Source: Deltaproteobacteria bacterium (GTDB lineage: Bacteria > Myxococcota_A > Polyangia > Polyangiales > JADJMO01). Taken from it: a stretch of 35,408 nt of DNA. Below, in pieces: positions 1-7,212 of the stretch. The position numbers and the translations under genes were made by a program. The stretch is taken from positions 1-35,408 of the forward strand of contig JACPFM010000060.1 of the NCBI GenBank assembly GCA_016182965.1, written 5' to 3'. The stretch's first letter is position 1. Every line of letters starts with the position of its first letter. Below the pieces are notes generated by a model. That model searched no databases, was not told the origin of the DNA, and saw only the letters and a list, made by a program, of their open reading frames with translations.

Positions 1-277
1 AGTGATAGAGCCACCGGGCACCGTGACCACGCTGCGCGTCGCACTCCATTTCCACGTCCACGCGCGCGCCGTCGGTGAGCTCGACGAGGACGTCGAGACG
101 GACGCCGCGATCGAGCACCAGGTCCTTCGGCAGCTCGGGGTTGAGGACCTTCACCTTCGCGATGGGCACCGCCGGACGGAGCACCGCGCCGAGAAGGGAG
201 ATCAGGAGCCGCTCGTTCGCCGGCGCGGCGAAGAGGAGTTTGAACACGACGTCGAGCTTGGGATCGAGCAGCTCCAT
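1..277 (-). CDS. Rpn family PD-(D/E)XK nuclease / putative transposase, 5' part (runs off left edge)
   Basis: Reading leftward from an ATG at 277, the protein begins MELLDPKLDVVFKLLF and continues to the window edge, so only about 92 residues are visible. The start matches the complete gene at 28933-29757 almost residue for residue, including the LDVLVEL and DVEMEC stretches where Rpn-type PD-(D/E)XK nucleases carry their catalytic Asp and Glu. Rpn proteins (RpnA-E in E. coli) are DNA endonucleases that stimulate RecA-independent recombination, and many databases label them putative transposases. Here the usual E-x-Q is E-x-E-C. The other copy uses an ATG six codons further upstream; no such ATG exists here, so 277 is the natural start. 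Whether the gene is intact depends on sequence outside the window. Confidence 0.8.
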   Translation of the reverse strand, partial: MELLDPKLDVVFKLLFAAPANERLLISLLGAVLRPAVPIAKVKVLNPELPKDLVLDRGVRLDVLVELTDGARVDVEMECDAQRGHGARWLYH

Positions 278-317
278 GCGCCACCCGTACGCACGCCGTC
301 GGCGGCGTGCAGGGACC

Positions 318-335
318 GCGGACAAACAATGACCG
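318..335 (-). promoter_or_regulatory. Conserved 18-bp block upstream of Rpn gene (copy A)
   Basis: The 18 bases at 318-335 recur with one mismatch at 29781-29798. In each case the block sits 41-42 bp upstream of the Rpn start codon. The stretch between block and start is less well conserved, so the block may be under selection, or it may be part of the duplicated unit. A promoter or binding site is inferred from position only. Confidence 0.3.
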
Positions 336-398
336 ATGGTGCCGGGGCGCTCTAGGGTTGCGTGATCGACGTGCGACGAACGCCACCGCGCTCCGAGA

Positions 399-800
399 TC
401 ACCCGTCGTTCGGCCAGACCCGCTTGTCGAGCAGCACGTCGAGCAGCGCCTGGAGCTGCTGATGGTCGGAGGCTTCGAGCTGGGCGCGCCGTGCGTCGTC
501 GATCGTCAGTCCGAGGCGGGCGCTCGCTAGCGCGATCGACCCACGCAGCGCGTCTGCCCACTCACGTCGCACGGCCTCCGCCCGAGCCTCGGCCATGCCC
601 TCCGCGCGCTGCTCGGCCCGATCGAGCCGACGCAGCAGCTCGGCCTCTTGCCGCATCTCGGCGATTTGCTCGGCGGAAGGCTCCAGGGAGAGGAGATAGA
701 GGGGGTGGTTTGGATCGATCATGACGGGCGACTCGCTCGCCAGGGATTCTAGCGCGCCCGCCTCGTCGATCCGAAGTCCGCGTTCACCGAGGGCATGCAC
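399..800 (-). pseudogene. C-terminal fragment of an Rpn family protein
   Basis: This frame (about 133 codons from an ATG at 800) matches only the C-terminal half of the Rpn protein at 28933-29757. The match starts at LRIDEAGALESLASES and continues through LLSLEPSAEQIAEMRQEAELL, DRAEQRAEG and LGLTIDDARRAQLEAS to the final WPNDG. The N-terminal catalytic half is absent. Upstream of 800 the sequence is unrelated and holds a different gene relic. The fragment lies directly upstream of the left-edge Rpn gene, so parts of two copies stand head to tail. An expressed product could only be the helical C-terminal domain. The fragment reading rests on direct comparison within the window. Confidence 0.75.
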
Positions 801-809
801 CTCGCTTCG

Positions 810-875
810 TCAAAGCGGCTTCAGGAACTCGACCAGATCGCTCTTCTCTGCCGCGGTGAGGCCGAGCAAGAATGT
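810..875 (-). pseudogene. Relic of a c-type cytochrome / peroxidase C-terminus
   Basis: On the minus strand, 875 to 810 reads FLLGLTAAEKSDLVEFLKPL followed by TGA, with an in-frame stop just upstream. The pattern LTxxEKxDLVxFLxxL is typical of the last helix of di-haem cytochrome c peroxidase and related cytochrome c domains. Nothing else of such a protein is visible. It begins right at the stop codon of the XRE gene and ends ten bases before the Rpn fragment. It is short, so the identification is a motif impression. Confidence 0.45.
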
Positions 876-1262
876 CTAACGAGCCGGCGCAGCACGCCTG
901 GACGCCGGCGCGCGACGCGAGGACGACGGCCGCTTCGCTGCCGACGGGGTCGTCCCCGCGGGGACCAGCTCGATGCGCAGACCAAGAGCGGCCGCGACCT
1001 TCGCAAACGTCGCGAGCGTCGGGTTCGGCGCCTCTGCCGTGAAGAGACGCCGAACGATCTCCGGCTTCGCGTCGATGAGCTTCGCCAGGCGGGCCTTCGA
1101 GTAGCCGCGACGAATGCGCGTTGCATCGAGGGTGCGGACGAGCCGGTCGGTGGCGTCGACCTCCCGGCGCGCGTCTCGATAGGCGGCCACGAACTCCGGG
1201 TCGTCCATCTGCGCCTCGACGAAGGCGTCGAAGCCGGTCTGCGGACGTGCGGCGCGGACCAT
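876..1262 (-). CDS. XRE/HigA-like helix-turn-helix regulator (orphan antitoxin-like)
   Basis: This protein of about 128 residues has a helical N-terminus (FDAFVEAQMDDPEFVAAYRDA) followed by a Cro/C1-type HTH covering roughly residues 45-100 (GYSKARLAKLIDAKPEIVRRLFTA, then TLATFAKVAAALGLRIEL). This arrangement is typical of HigA/MqsA-type antitoxins and related regulators. The tail is Ala/Ser/Arg rich, ends in TAG, and looks low-complexity. The ATG at 1262 is chosen over one at 1316 because homology-like sequence begins there and a perfect inverted repeat lies just upstream, as expected for autoregulation. No RelE/HigB-type toxin gene is visible on either side, so it is either orphaned or a stand-alone regulator. 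Confidence 0.75.
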   Translation of the reverse strand: MVRAARPQTGFDAFVEAQMDDPEFVAAYRDARREVDATDRLVRTLDATRIRRGYSKARLAKLIDAKPEIVRRLFTAEAPNPTLATFAKVAAALGLRIELVPAGTTPSAAKRPSSSRRAPASRRAAPAR

Positions 1263-1271
1263 GAACGTCAA

Positions 1272-1289
1272 CGTAACGCAAATGTTACG
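1272..1289. promoter_or_regulatory. Inverted repeat CGTAAC-6-GTTACG, candidate autoregulatory operator
   Basis: Two perfectly complementary 6-bp half-sites are separated by six bases, 10 bp upstream of the XRE start codon. The spot is locally A/T-rich in otherwise G/C-rich DNA. HigA-like antitoxins usually bind such palindromes over their own promoter. Binding by this protein is inferred. Confidence 0.5.
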
Positions 1290-1356
1290 CCCGTGCCAGG
1301 CGCGGGCGTTGAGCACACCTCAGCAACACGACGGAATCCGGGTGGTGTGGCGGCCG

Positions 1357-1391
1357 TCACCCGCCCCCCATCCACGCGCGTCCGCACCTCC
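1357..1391 (-). pseudogene. 35-bp relic matching the 3' end of the SNase-like gene
   Basis: These 35 bases match 3712-3746, near the end of the staphylococcal-nuclease-like gene, with two differences. On the minus strand both encode (R/Q)EVRTRVDGGRV. The frame here lacks the rest of the nuclease. The remaining sequence of 1290-1534, between the operator and the DUF2279-like gene, shows no gene I can support. Confidence 0.4.
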
Positions 1392-1534
1392 TGCCCGACC
1401 AACAGCGTCGGTGGGTCTCGATGACCGACTCCCCGTATCTCGCGAACTGCCCCGTGGCCAACGTCGGGCGCGTCGTGAGGTACCGCAGGCCGAGCGTCTT
1501 CAGCCGGCGCGAGACGCCGAGCGGCACGAATAGC

Positions 1535-2548
1535 CTACGGGCGCAGCGCGTCGGGTGAGCGCGACGCACGCACGACCGGCAGCGTCGAGAAGGGCAGGTT
1601 GACGTACTCGAAGAACGCGTGCCCGACGCCGTGGCCCCATCGCGCGGCCGTCGATGAGCGGCCGCCGAGCGTCGCGTCGATCATGGCCTGCACGTCGATC
1701 GTCACGCCGAGGAACAAGCTCTGTCGCCGCGCCCCCAGGTCGTCGGGCGACGGCGTCGGTTTGTAGTTGCGCGACTCGAAGCCCAGCACGGGGTTCAAGA
1801 CCTGCAGCAGGGCGAGCGGCCCACCGGCCTCGCGAATCGCGGCGATCGATCGCGGCTTGTAGGCCAACAGGTACGTCTGACCCGAGTAGTCCTCGGCGAA
1901 GTCGGCGCTCGCATGCCGCCGGAATGCTGCGCTCGGGAACCACTGGACGCGAAAGTCGATCGCCTCGTCGAGCGCGGGCCAGTTGGTCATGGCGACGGCG
2001 GCCAAGGCGCCGAGCGTGTTGCTGGCCATGTCGGCCGGGGAGAACTCGGTGAAATGGCCGTCGTTGACCTCGACGAAGAGAAACGCGGAGAGACACAGGC
2101 CCGACGCGATGAGGCTCGACGACAGCTTCCCCCACCCGCCGCTCCGCAACAGCTCGGTCCCGAGCCGCGACAACGCCAGGTTGCTCCAGACGTGCCCGAG
2201 CTTGTCGGCGCCGCCCGCGTAGGTCGTGTCGCCGAACCAGCCGTCTCCGCCGAACTTCCAACGCGGGAGCGCCGGCTTGTCTTTGTACCAGGCGAGCCAC
2301 ATCCACGTGCCGAGCGCGACGTACGAGGCGGTCAACCCGGCGGCGGAGGCGTTCCGGTAGTCGCTGGGCGGCTCGGGTGCCGTGGCAGCCAAAGCCGTGG
2401 GCGGCTCGCCGTTCCCGCTCGGAGCGGCTTCGGCGGCGCGCTCGCTGACGACGACGGCAGACGCCGCGACGACGGCTCGACGGAAGACGCGTGCGGCCGC
2501 TGACGCGACGGGACGCGTTCGGGAAGACCAGGGTGCTGCTCCGTGCAT
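1535..2548 (-). CDS. DUF2279-like exported protein
   Basis: This protein of about 337 residues has an Arg-rich N-terminus and a hydrophobic stretch (RRAVVAASAVVVSERAAEAA) that looks like a signal peptide ending near residue 45. The mature part starts with a hydrophobic segment (LTASYVALGTWMWLAWY), then the pattern WKFGGDGWFGDTTYAGGADKLGHVWSNL (split here: WKFGGDGWFG, then ADKLGHVWSN) and GHFTEFSPADMASNTLG. The 'ADKLGHxxS/xEFSPxDxxxNxxG' layout is characteristic of DUF2279/YfiM-type periplasmic or membrane-attached proteins of unknown function. I chose the ATG at 2548 because it leads straight into the signal peptide; longer starts add unlikely low-complexity sequence overlapping the divergent neighbour. 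The 148 bp to 2697 is a shared divergent promoter region. Confidence 0.7.
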   Translation of the reverse strand: MHGAAPWSSRTRPVASAAARVFRRAVVAASAVVVSERAAEAAPSGNGEPPTALAATAPEPPSDYRNASAAGLTASYVALGTWMWLAWYKDKPALPRWKFGGDGWFGDTTYAGGADKLGHVWSNLALSRLGTELLRSGGWGKLSSSLIASGLCLSAFLFVEVNDGHFTEFSPADMASNTLGALAAVAMTNWPALDEAIDFRVQWFPSAAFRRHASADFAEDYSGQTYLLAYKPRSIAAIREAGGPLALLQVLNPVLGFESRNYKPTPSPDDLGARRQSLFLGVTIDVQAMIDATLGGRSSTAARWGHGVGHAFFEYVNLPFSTLPVVRASRSPDALRP

Positions 2549-2696
2549 CCCCAAGCCTAACGGGCACCAGGCACCTCCCGAACCGGGCGCCGGCGGCCGC
2601 CGGCGGAACCTCCCATCCGCCGGAGGCGACGGCGCAGTTTCCTCGGTGATCCGCGCTACCCGCCGTTGGCGCCGATCGTGCGAAGGGTCATCCTCG

Positions 2697-3572
2697 ATGG
2701 CCAAGACCGATCGCGCTTTCCGTGCCTTGGCGCGCGCCTCTCCGCGCTCCATCCTCGCGCTGCTCCGTCTCGTCGTCCCGCACCTCGTGCGCGTCGAAGA
2801 TGACGACGTCGTCGCCCTCGATGACCCGCACCTCGACGTCCCCCCGCATCCGCGGGAAGCCGACTGGGTCGCCGCCGCCGGCGCGCGCGACATCTTCCAC
2901 GTCGAAGGCCAGGGCTATCGTGACGGCGACTTCGCCGATCGTGTCTTCGCGTATCACCTGACGCTGGCGCTCCGGCATCCGGACCGGCACGTCCGCACCT
3001 ACGCGGTGTGGATGCACAGGCCGGCGCGTGACCAGCGCCTGGCGACGGTCCGCAGGGGCGGCACCGCGATCCGCGTCACGACGATCGTACTGGCGGAGCT
3101 CCGGGCATCGCTGCTGCTGTCGCGTCCGGAGACGGCCGCGTTCGCGATGGCAGCAGAGCTCGATGGGATGTCGGTCGACGAGCTCTGCGATCGAGTCGTG
3201 CGTGCGCTCGCTCGCCCCGGGGCGCACCCGCAGGAACGCGCCATGGCCGGCGTGGCTGCGGTCCTTCGGGGGCGCTACGATGCGCTCATGCGCGCGATGG
3301 AGCGAGCGAACATGGAACCGGTGATCATCGAGGACCTCGTCGACTACGGCTATGACCTCGGCCTCGAGAAGGGCCTCGAGCAGGGCCTCGAGCAGGGCCG
3401 GGTGTCCGAAGCGATCTCGGCGTTGCTCGTGGTGCTCTCCGCGCGTTCGCTGCCTGTGTCTCCAACGCTCGAGGCGCAGGTGCGCGCGTGCACCGATGCA
3501 GCGGTCCTCTTGGCGTGGCTCCGCCGCGCGGCGGTCGCGCGCTCGATCGACGAGGTGTTCGGCGCCGAGTAG
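2697..3572 (+). CDS. Divergent Rpn-like / PD-(D/E)XK-fold protein with GLExG repeat tail
   Basis: This 291-residue protein starts MAKTDRAFRALARASPRSIL. Its middle holds IFHVEGQGYRDGDFADRVFAYHLTLALRH, whose E-x-Q followed by an F-x-x-R-x-x-x-Y-like helix is the layout of Rpn-type and DUF4351-associated PD-(D/E)XK nucleases. Near residues 220-230 comes a short Gly-Leu-Glu repeat (LGLEKGLEQGLEQGR), a feature often seen after the nuclease domain of this superfamily. It is not closely similar to the two other Rpn genes in the window. The upstream Asp of the motif is not obvious, so catalytic activity is uncertain. It is divergent from the DUF2279-like gene and convergent with the SNase-like gene, with 122 bp between the stops. 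Confidence 0.55.
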   Translation: MAKTDRAFRALARASPRSILALLRLVVPHLVRVEDDDVVALDDPHLDVPPHPREADWVAAAGARDIFHVEGQGYRDGDFADRVFAYHLTLALRHPDRHVRTYAVWMHRPARDQRLATVRRGGTAIRVTTIVLAELRASLLLSRPETAAFAMAAELDGMSVDELCDRVVRALARPGAHPQERAMAGVAAVLRGRYDALMRAMERANMEPVIIEDLVDYGYDLGLEKGLEQGLEQGRVSEAISALLVVLSARSLPVSPTLEAQVRACTDAAVLLAWLRRAAVARSIDEVFGAE

Positions 3573-3694
3573 GCGTCGTCACGCCGGTTCGACAGCAGGC
3601 TGCTCCCAAGTGCGTCACGGTTCGTCGCCTCGCCCGATCGCCGGAGATGGCGCTGCCTTTCCGATGGAGATCGCGAGGACCTGAAGCGCGCAGC

Positions 3695-4510
3695 TCAACG
3701 CGCCACGAAGACCACCCGCCCCCCATCCACCCGCGTCCGCACCTCCCGGCCCACCTCCTCCACCAACTCGCTCAACCGCATCAACCTCCCCCGCACGATC
3801 ACCACGTCGTTGTCCGCGCCCGCCTCGCCCTCGAGCCACGCGCGGAGATCGCCGCGGAAGCCCGAGAGCCGATCGCTCACGTAGGCGAGGCACCTCCGGA
3901 ACAGCTTGGGGAAGATCAGCCCGCCGTGCGGGCCGATCGAGCGATCGGTCGCGAGGTGGAACGACGCGGTGCGATCGTGCGCCCACACACCGAGCTTCTC
4001 GATGCGCGCGAGGCGCGCGATCGCCGCGAAGGTCCTTCGATCGCCCGCCGGCTGGGTGTCGTGGGCGAGCGGGTAGGCCATCCCGGCGCGGAGCATCGCG
4101 GCGTTCAACGACGCGCGCACGTCGAGGGGCGCGCCGTCGCGGAACGCGTAGGCGATCACGCGGCCGTTGCGGTCGATGCTCCGGGTCAGGATGGTGCCGC
4201 GCACCCAGCGCGCGCGGGTGACCAGATCGTGCTCGACGTGCGCGTCGTCGATGCCGATCGCGTGCAGCAGCGTGTCGCGCGCGGCGTCGCCGAGGCGTTG
4301 CGCGTGCGCGAGGTAGTGCAGCTCGGGGGCGTCGATGCCCTCGAGGCGGAGCTGCACCGAGGTGTCCTTGGCGACGCGGAGGCGGAGCGTGCCGAGCAGC
4401 TCGTCGAGCGCGGCCAGGCGATCGGGTGCGAAGCGGATCGAGTCGCCGTCGGGCGCGTAGCCGGCGGCGACGAACGTGCCGGGGAGCACGTGGTAGCGCG
4501 GGCGGTCCAT
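3695..4510 (-). CDS. Staphylococcal-nuclease-like (SNase/TNase) domain protein
   Basis: This 271-residue protein carries the SNase fold signatures in order: APDGDSIRF near residue 20 (strand with the DGD metal-site motif), VQLRLEGIDAPELHY near 52-66 (the R-L-x-G-I-D-A-P-E motif), RNGRVIAYAF near 115 (the GR turn), and NAAMLRAGMAYPL. The C-terminal 90 residues (after DRSIGPHGG) are an extension beyond the usual domain and end in REVRTRVDGGRVVFVAR. There is no signal peptide, so a cytosolic role is likely; family members cleave DNA or RNA using Ca2+. The ATG at 4510 is preceded by a purine-rich AGGAGGGGT on the coding strand, a good ribosome-binding site. A 35-bp piece of its 3' end recurs at 1357-1391. 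Confidence 0.85.
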   Translation of the reverse strand: MDRPRYHVLPGTFVAAGYAPDGDSIRFAPDRLAALDELLGTLRLRVAKDTSVQLRLEGIDAPELHYLAHAQRLGDAARDTLLHAIGIDDAHVEHDLVTRARWVRGTILTRSIDRNGRVIAYAFRDGAPLDVRASLNAAMLRAGMAYPLAHDTQPAGDRRTFAAIARLARIEKLGVWAHDRTASFHLATDRSIGPHGGLIFPKLFRRCLAYVSDRLSGFRGDLRAWLEGEAGADNDVVIVRGRLMRLSELVEEVGREVRTRVDGGRVVFVAR

Positions 4511-4537
4511 GGAGACCCCTCCTTTTCTCGGGAGATT

Positions 4538-4830
4538 TGCTTGGAACGCGTCCCGGGAGCTTGGAACGCGACCCGAGAGGCCTGGCGCGCGGCCGAGAGG
4601 TCTCGGCGGCGCGCGAAAACCGCCTGGTTCCGCGCGCCGGCGGCCTTGGCTCGCTCCTCGACGTCCTCGGCGCGCCCCGCCAGCAACCCGGACGTCCGGG
4701 CTGGATCCCGGATTTGTCGCCGATTACGGCCACTTGCGGGGGCGCCGGCTCGCCGGAGATCGCCGGCGAAGCCTCCGGGGCGCGTTCCAAGGGTTCGGGA
4801 CCGCGTTCCAAGGTCTCCGGGTGGTGCTCG
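4538..4830. repeat. Inverted pair of short tandem arrays built on CTTGGAACGCG
   Basis: In the 426-bp gap between two minus-strand genes, CTTGGAACGCG occurs twice on the plus strand near 4540 and 4560 (20-bp period, followed by tCCCGgGAG-like filler), with degenerate further units to about 4600. The reverse complement CGCGTTCCAAG occurs twice near 4791 and 4803. The two clusters face each other across about 190 bp and could pair as a large stem. The middle includes a CCGGACGTCCGG palindrome (4689-4700) and TCGCCGGCGA. I see no gene here that I can support. Confidence 0.6.
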
Positions 4831-4936
4831 AGGCTTCCGAGGCGGCGCGCGAAGGTCCTCGGCCGGCGGCGATCGACAGCGGGACGGCGCGCGGCGGGAC
4901 GTACGCGTCGGCGCACGTCCCGCGTTCGGCGCGGCA

Positions 4937-5776
4937 TCAGTTGGTGGTCGCGATCTCGCCGTTCGACGGGGCGGCGGTGGGGACCGGCGCGGACTGCGGG
5001 CGGATCGGGGCGCGCTCGTCGTCCGACGCCTCGTCGTCGACGTCCTCGATCTTCCCGTTCGACTTGCGCTGCGCGAGGCCGAGCGAGATCAGCTGATCGC
5101 GGCGCGTGATCACCGTGCGCGCGGTGCTGCTCCAGTCCTCGAACCACGCGCGGAGCTTCAGCAGCGCGGCCTGCTTCTTCTCCTCGCGCTTGTCGCCGCC
5201 GTCGAGCAGATCGGGCGAGCTCTGGATCAGGTCGACCAGCGCGCGCAGGCGCTTGCGCTCCTTGTCGTCGATGCCGCGCTTGGCGAGCGTCGCCACCGCC
5301 GCCTGATCGGCCTTGCGGGTCGACTTGCGCTCGGGCGACTTCTCGAGCTCGTCGAGGCGATCTAGGAAGGTCATCACGCCCATCACGGCGGGCAGGCCCT
5401 GGCTCGGCTTGAGGCCGCCGCGGAACACGAAGTCGTGCTGCTCGGGGTGGAGGCGCGCGAGCGCGGCGCGCGCGCGGCGGAAGCCGCCCTCGTCCCACGC
5501 GTCGAGCTCCTTCACGGCCTCGGCCGCCTCGTCCTTCATCGGCGCCTCGACGTCGTCGAAGAAGCCGCACGACTCGGTGAGCAGGCGCCAGCCCTCGTTG
5601 TAGTCCTCGGCGCCGTAGCCGACGCGCTGGAGCGCGGCGCGGATCGGCAGGTTGCGCGACGCGCGGAGGAACACGAGCGCGCGCATGGGCGTGCCGTCGA
5701 GCACCTTCTGGCTGACGTCCACAGTCATGGTCGGAGTGATGGTCGGGAGGACGGTGGGGATCTTCTTGGCAGGCAT
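4937..5776 (-). CDS. Hypothetical helical protein
   Basis: I do not recognise this 279-residue protein. It opens MPAKKIPTVLPTITPTMTVD, a Pro/Thr-rich segment, then runs through mostly helical sequence with conserved-looking blocks (KVLDGTPMRALVFLRASRNLP; GYGAEDYNEGWRLLTESCGF; EQHDFVFRGGL). A Lys/Glu/Arg-rich region follows (KRGIDDKERKRLRALVDLI, then RREQ-like helices). The tail is acidic, then Pro/Ala-rich and disordered. There is no signal peptide, membrane segment or catalytic motif. The ATG at 5776 is preferred because the upstream in-frame extension is Arg-rich low-complexity sequence. Codon use fits the genome. It stands alone. Confidence 0.7.
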   Translation of the reverse strand: MPAKKIPTVLPTITPTMTVDVSQKVLDGTPMRALVFLRASRNLPIRAALQRVGYGAEDYNEGWRLLTESCGFFDDVEAPMKDEAAEAVKELDAWDEGGFRRARAALARLHPEQHDFVFRGGLKPSQGLPAVMGVMTFLDRLDELEKSPERKSTRKADQAAVATLAKRGIDDKERKRLRALVDLIQSSPDLLDGGDKREEKKQAALLKLRAWFEDWSSTARTVITRRDQLISLGLAQRKSNGKIEDVDDEASDDERAPIRPQSAPVPTAAPSNGEIATTN

Positions 5777-5938
5777 GACACGAGTCCTTCTTCGGCGCGT
5801 GTGTTGGAGCCGTCGCGCGCTGCGCCGCGTGCGTCGCGTCGGTCGTGCGCGGCGCCATTGCGGGGGGCGTGCCGGGCGGGGCGATGGCGGGATCACCCGC
5901 GATTCGCCCGGTTTCGTGCGCGGTACGGAGGTCGGGCG

Positions 5939-5986
5939 TTCCGGAAATTCCGGACCGTTCCGGACCGATTCCGGACGGAGCCGGAA
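5939..5986. repeat. TTCCGGA tandem array (5 units)
   Basis: TTCCGGA occurs at 5939, 5948, 5958 and 5969, with a GCCGGAA variant at 5980, giving a 9-11 bp period. Each unit is centred on the palindrome TTCCGGAA. The array lies in the 271-bp gap between two divergent genes, about 60 bp before the downstream start. A similar array is at 7841-7869. Confidence 0.65.
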
Positions 5987-6047
5987 TGGGGGTCGCGCGC
6001 GCCGGCGCTCGCGGGAGCGGCGCCGGGGGACCCGCTAGCATCGCCAG

Positions 6048-6425
6048 GTGAGCTTCGGACGGCTCCGCGCGATCGCGCTCGACGGCTCGCAGCCGGTCGG
6101 GCGGCGATTGATCGCGCTCGGCAGCGCCGTCCAGCGGTACTCGTGGCTGACGCAGACCAGCTACCAGTCGGTCCGCGAGGCGCTCACCTCCCGCTACGGG
6201 CTCGGGCGCCGGCCGCCGCCCGACGCGGCGATCCGCGCCGCGTTCGGCGAGCTCGACGACGCGCGGCGCGCGTTCCTCGAGATGCTCGCCGGCTTCCGTG
6301 CGCTTCGTCGAAGCGAGAAGCGCACCGGCGGGCGGCGACCAGCCGATGCAGCGGTGCGGGCGCTCTACCGATCGGCGAGGCTTGGTACGCCGCGGCAGTC
6401 GGGACCGCTCACGTCAGGGGCGTGA
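6048..6425 (+). CDS. Small hypothetical protein
   Basis: This frame of 125 codons begins with GTG and reads SFGRLRAIALDGSQPVGRRLIALGSAV, helical and Arg/Ala rich. I do not recognise a family. Support comes from codon bias, a clear run of amphipathic helices up to about residue 90, and its fit between neighbours. The last 35 residues (RRSEKRTGGRRPADAAV onward) look low-complexity. It is convergent with the frameshifted lipoprotein gene, and the two do not overlap once the frameshift there is allowed for. There is no signal peptide or membrane segment. Confidence 0.5.
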   Translation: MSFGRLRAIALDGSQPVGRRLIALGSAVQRYSWLTQTSYQSVREALTSRYGLGRRPPPDAAIRAAFGELDDARRAFLEMLAGFRALRRSEKRTGGRRPADAAVRALYRSARLGTPRQSGPLTSGA

Positions 6426-6494
6426 GACGAAGACGCGGCCACTCGCCGACGGCTTCGCCGCCTTCGCGCACGCGACCGGCCGCCGCCGGCGACC

Positions 6495-6987
6495 TCACCA
6501 ATGCGCCGGGGTGCACTCCCCGACGAAGAGCTCCACGTCCGTGCCGACCACCGCGGCGTCGATGACGGCATAGAAGTCTCTCAGCGTTCGTTCGAACGCG
6601 CACGGGGCCGAACACCACGTCTTTGACGCTCTTCGCGCGGCGGGTGATCGACACGGTCTGCGGCTTGTCCCGAAGCTCGCCCGCGAAGATCGCGTCCTCG
6701 ATCGTGCGCTGAATGCATATCGGATCAGCGGTGTCGCCCCAGCACGCGCCCTCGAGGACCGTGGCCTGGTCCCCTGCGATCGACAGACGCACGCGTGTGT
6801 CGCCCTCTGACCGTCCCTTGCGAATACAAGGCTCGAGTGCGACTGCGAGCTCGTTCCACGTCCGAATCACGGGACCGCGAGGACCGAGCACCGGGCGGGC
6901 GTCGTCGGCGACCACGCGCGGCGTCGAGTGGTCGCGGCATGCGCTCGCCGCGAGACACACGGCCAAGGCGTACGCGAACCAGCGCAT
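6495..6987 (-). pseudogene. Lipoprotein gene broken by a +1 frameshift
   Basis: The product starts MRWFAYALAVCLAASACRDH, a lipoprotein signal with lipobox AASAC. It continues in good coding sequence through TWNELAVALEPCIRKGRSEG, GACWGDTADPICIQRTIEDA and VSITRRAKSVKDVVFG. At 6604-6607 (CCCC on the coding strand) the frame is lost and the original frame turns into Arg-rich nonsense. Removing one C gives VVFGPCAFERTLRDFYAVID, then AAVVGTDVELFVGECTPAHW and TGA at 6495, which looks fully coding. It is therefore a recent frameshift, a sequencing error in a C run, or a programmed slip. The GACW-x-D motif is shared with the lipoprotein at 15667-16521. Function unknown; probably inner-leaflet outer-membrane lipoprotein. 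Confidence 0.75.
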
Positions 6988-7049
6988 CGTGGGGAGCGTA
7001 ACAGGGGCGGGCCGAGTCGCTCATCACAGTGCGTCTCAGGCACAGCGGG

Positions 7050-7212
7050 TCAGCCGCGCTTGATCCCGTGCTTGTCGAGCTTCTCGTAGAACGTCGACTT
7101 CGGGATGCCGAGCGACTTCGCCGCCTCGACGCCGTTCCTGTTCGCGCGGCGGAGCGCGTCGAGCAGCCGGCTGCGGTCCGCCTCTTCGGGCGTCGGCGGC
7201 GCGTCGAATGCC
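7050..7212 (-). pseudogene. Fis-type HTH fragment duplicated from the neighbouring sigma54 activator
   Basis: This frame, with no start codon of its own, reads PTPEEADRSRLLDALRRANR, then NGVEAAKSLGIPKSTFYEKL and DKHGIKRG before TGA. The C-terminus of the FHA-sigma54 activator at 7890-9314 reads AAKSLGMARSTFYEKLDKYGLKRR, and the DNA is closely similar over about 130 bp. Only the HTH_8 domain is present. The frame begins exactly where the lipoprotein gene stops, which suggests that an activator lost its 5' part when other sequence moved in. An alternative is a tiny HTH protein using an unseen start. Confidence 0.75.

Noticed and set aside
3488..6041. Very long open frames on both strands (625 and 808 codons)
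   Set aside because: They overlap the SNase-like and hypothetical genes in other frames, have Arg/Ala/Pro-rich low-complexity translations and no motifs; they are GC-driven shadows.
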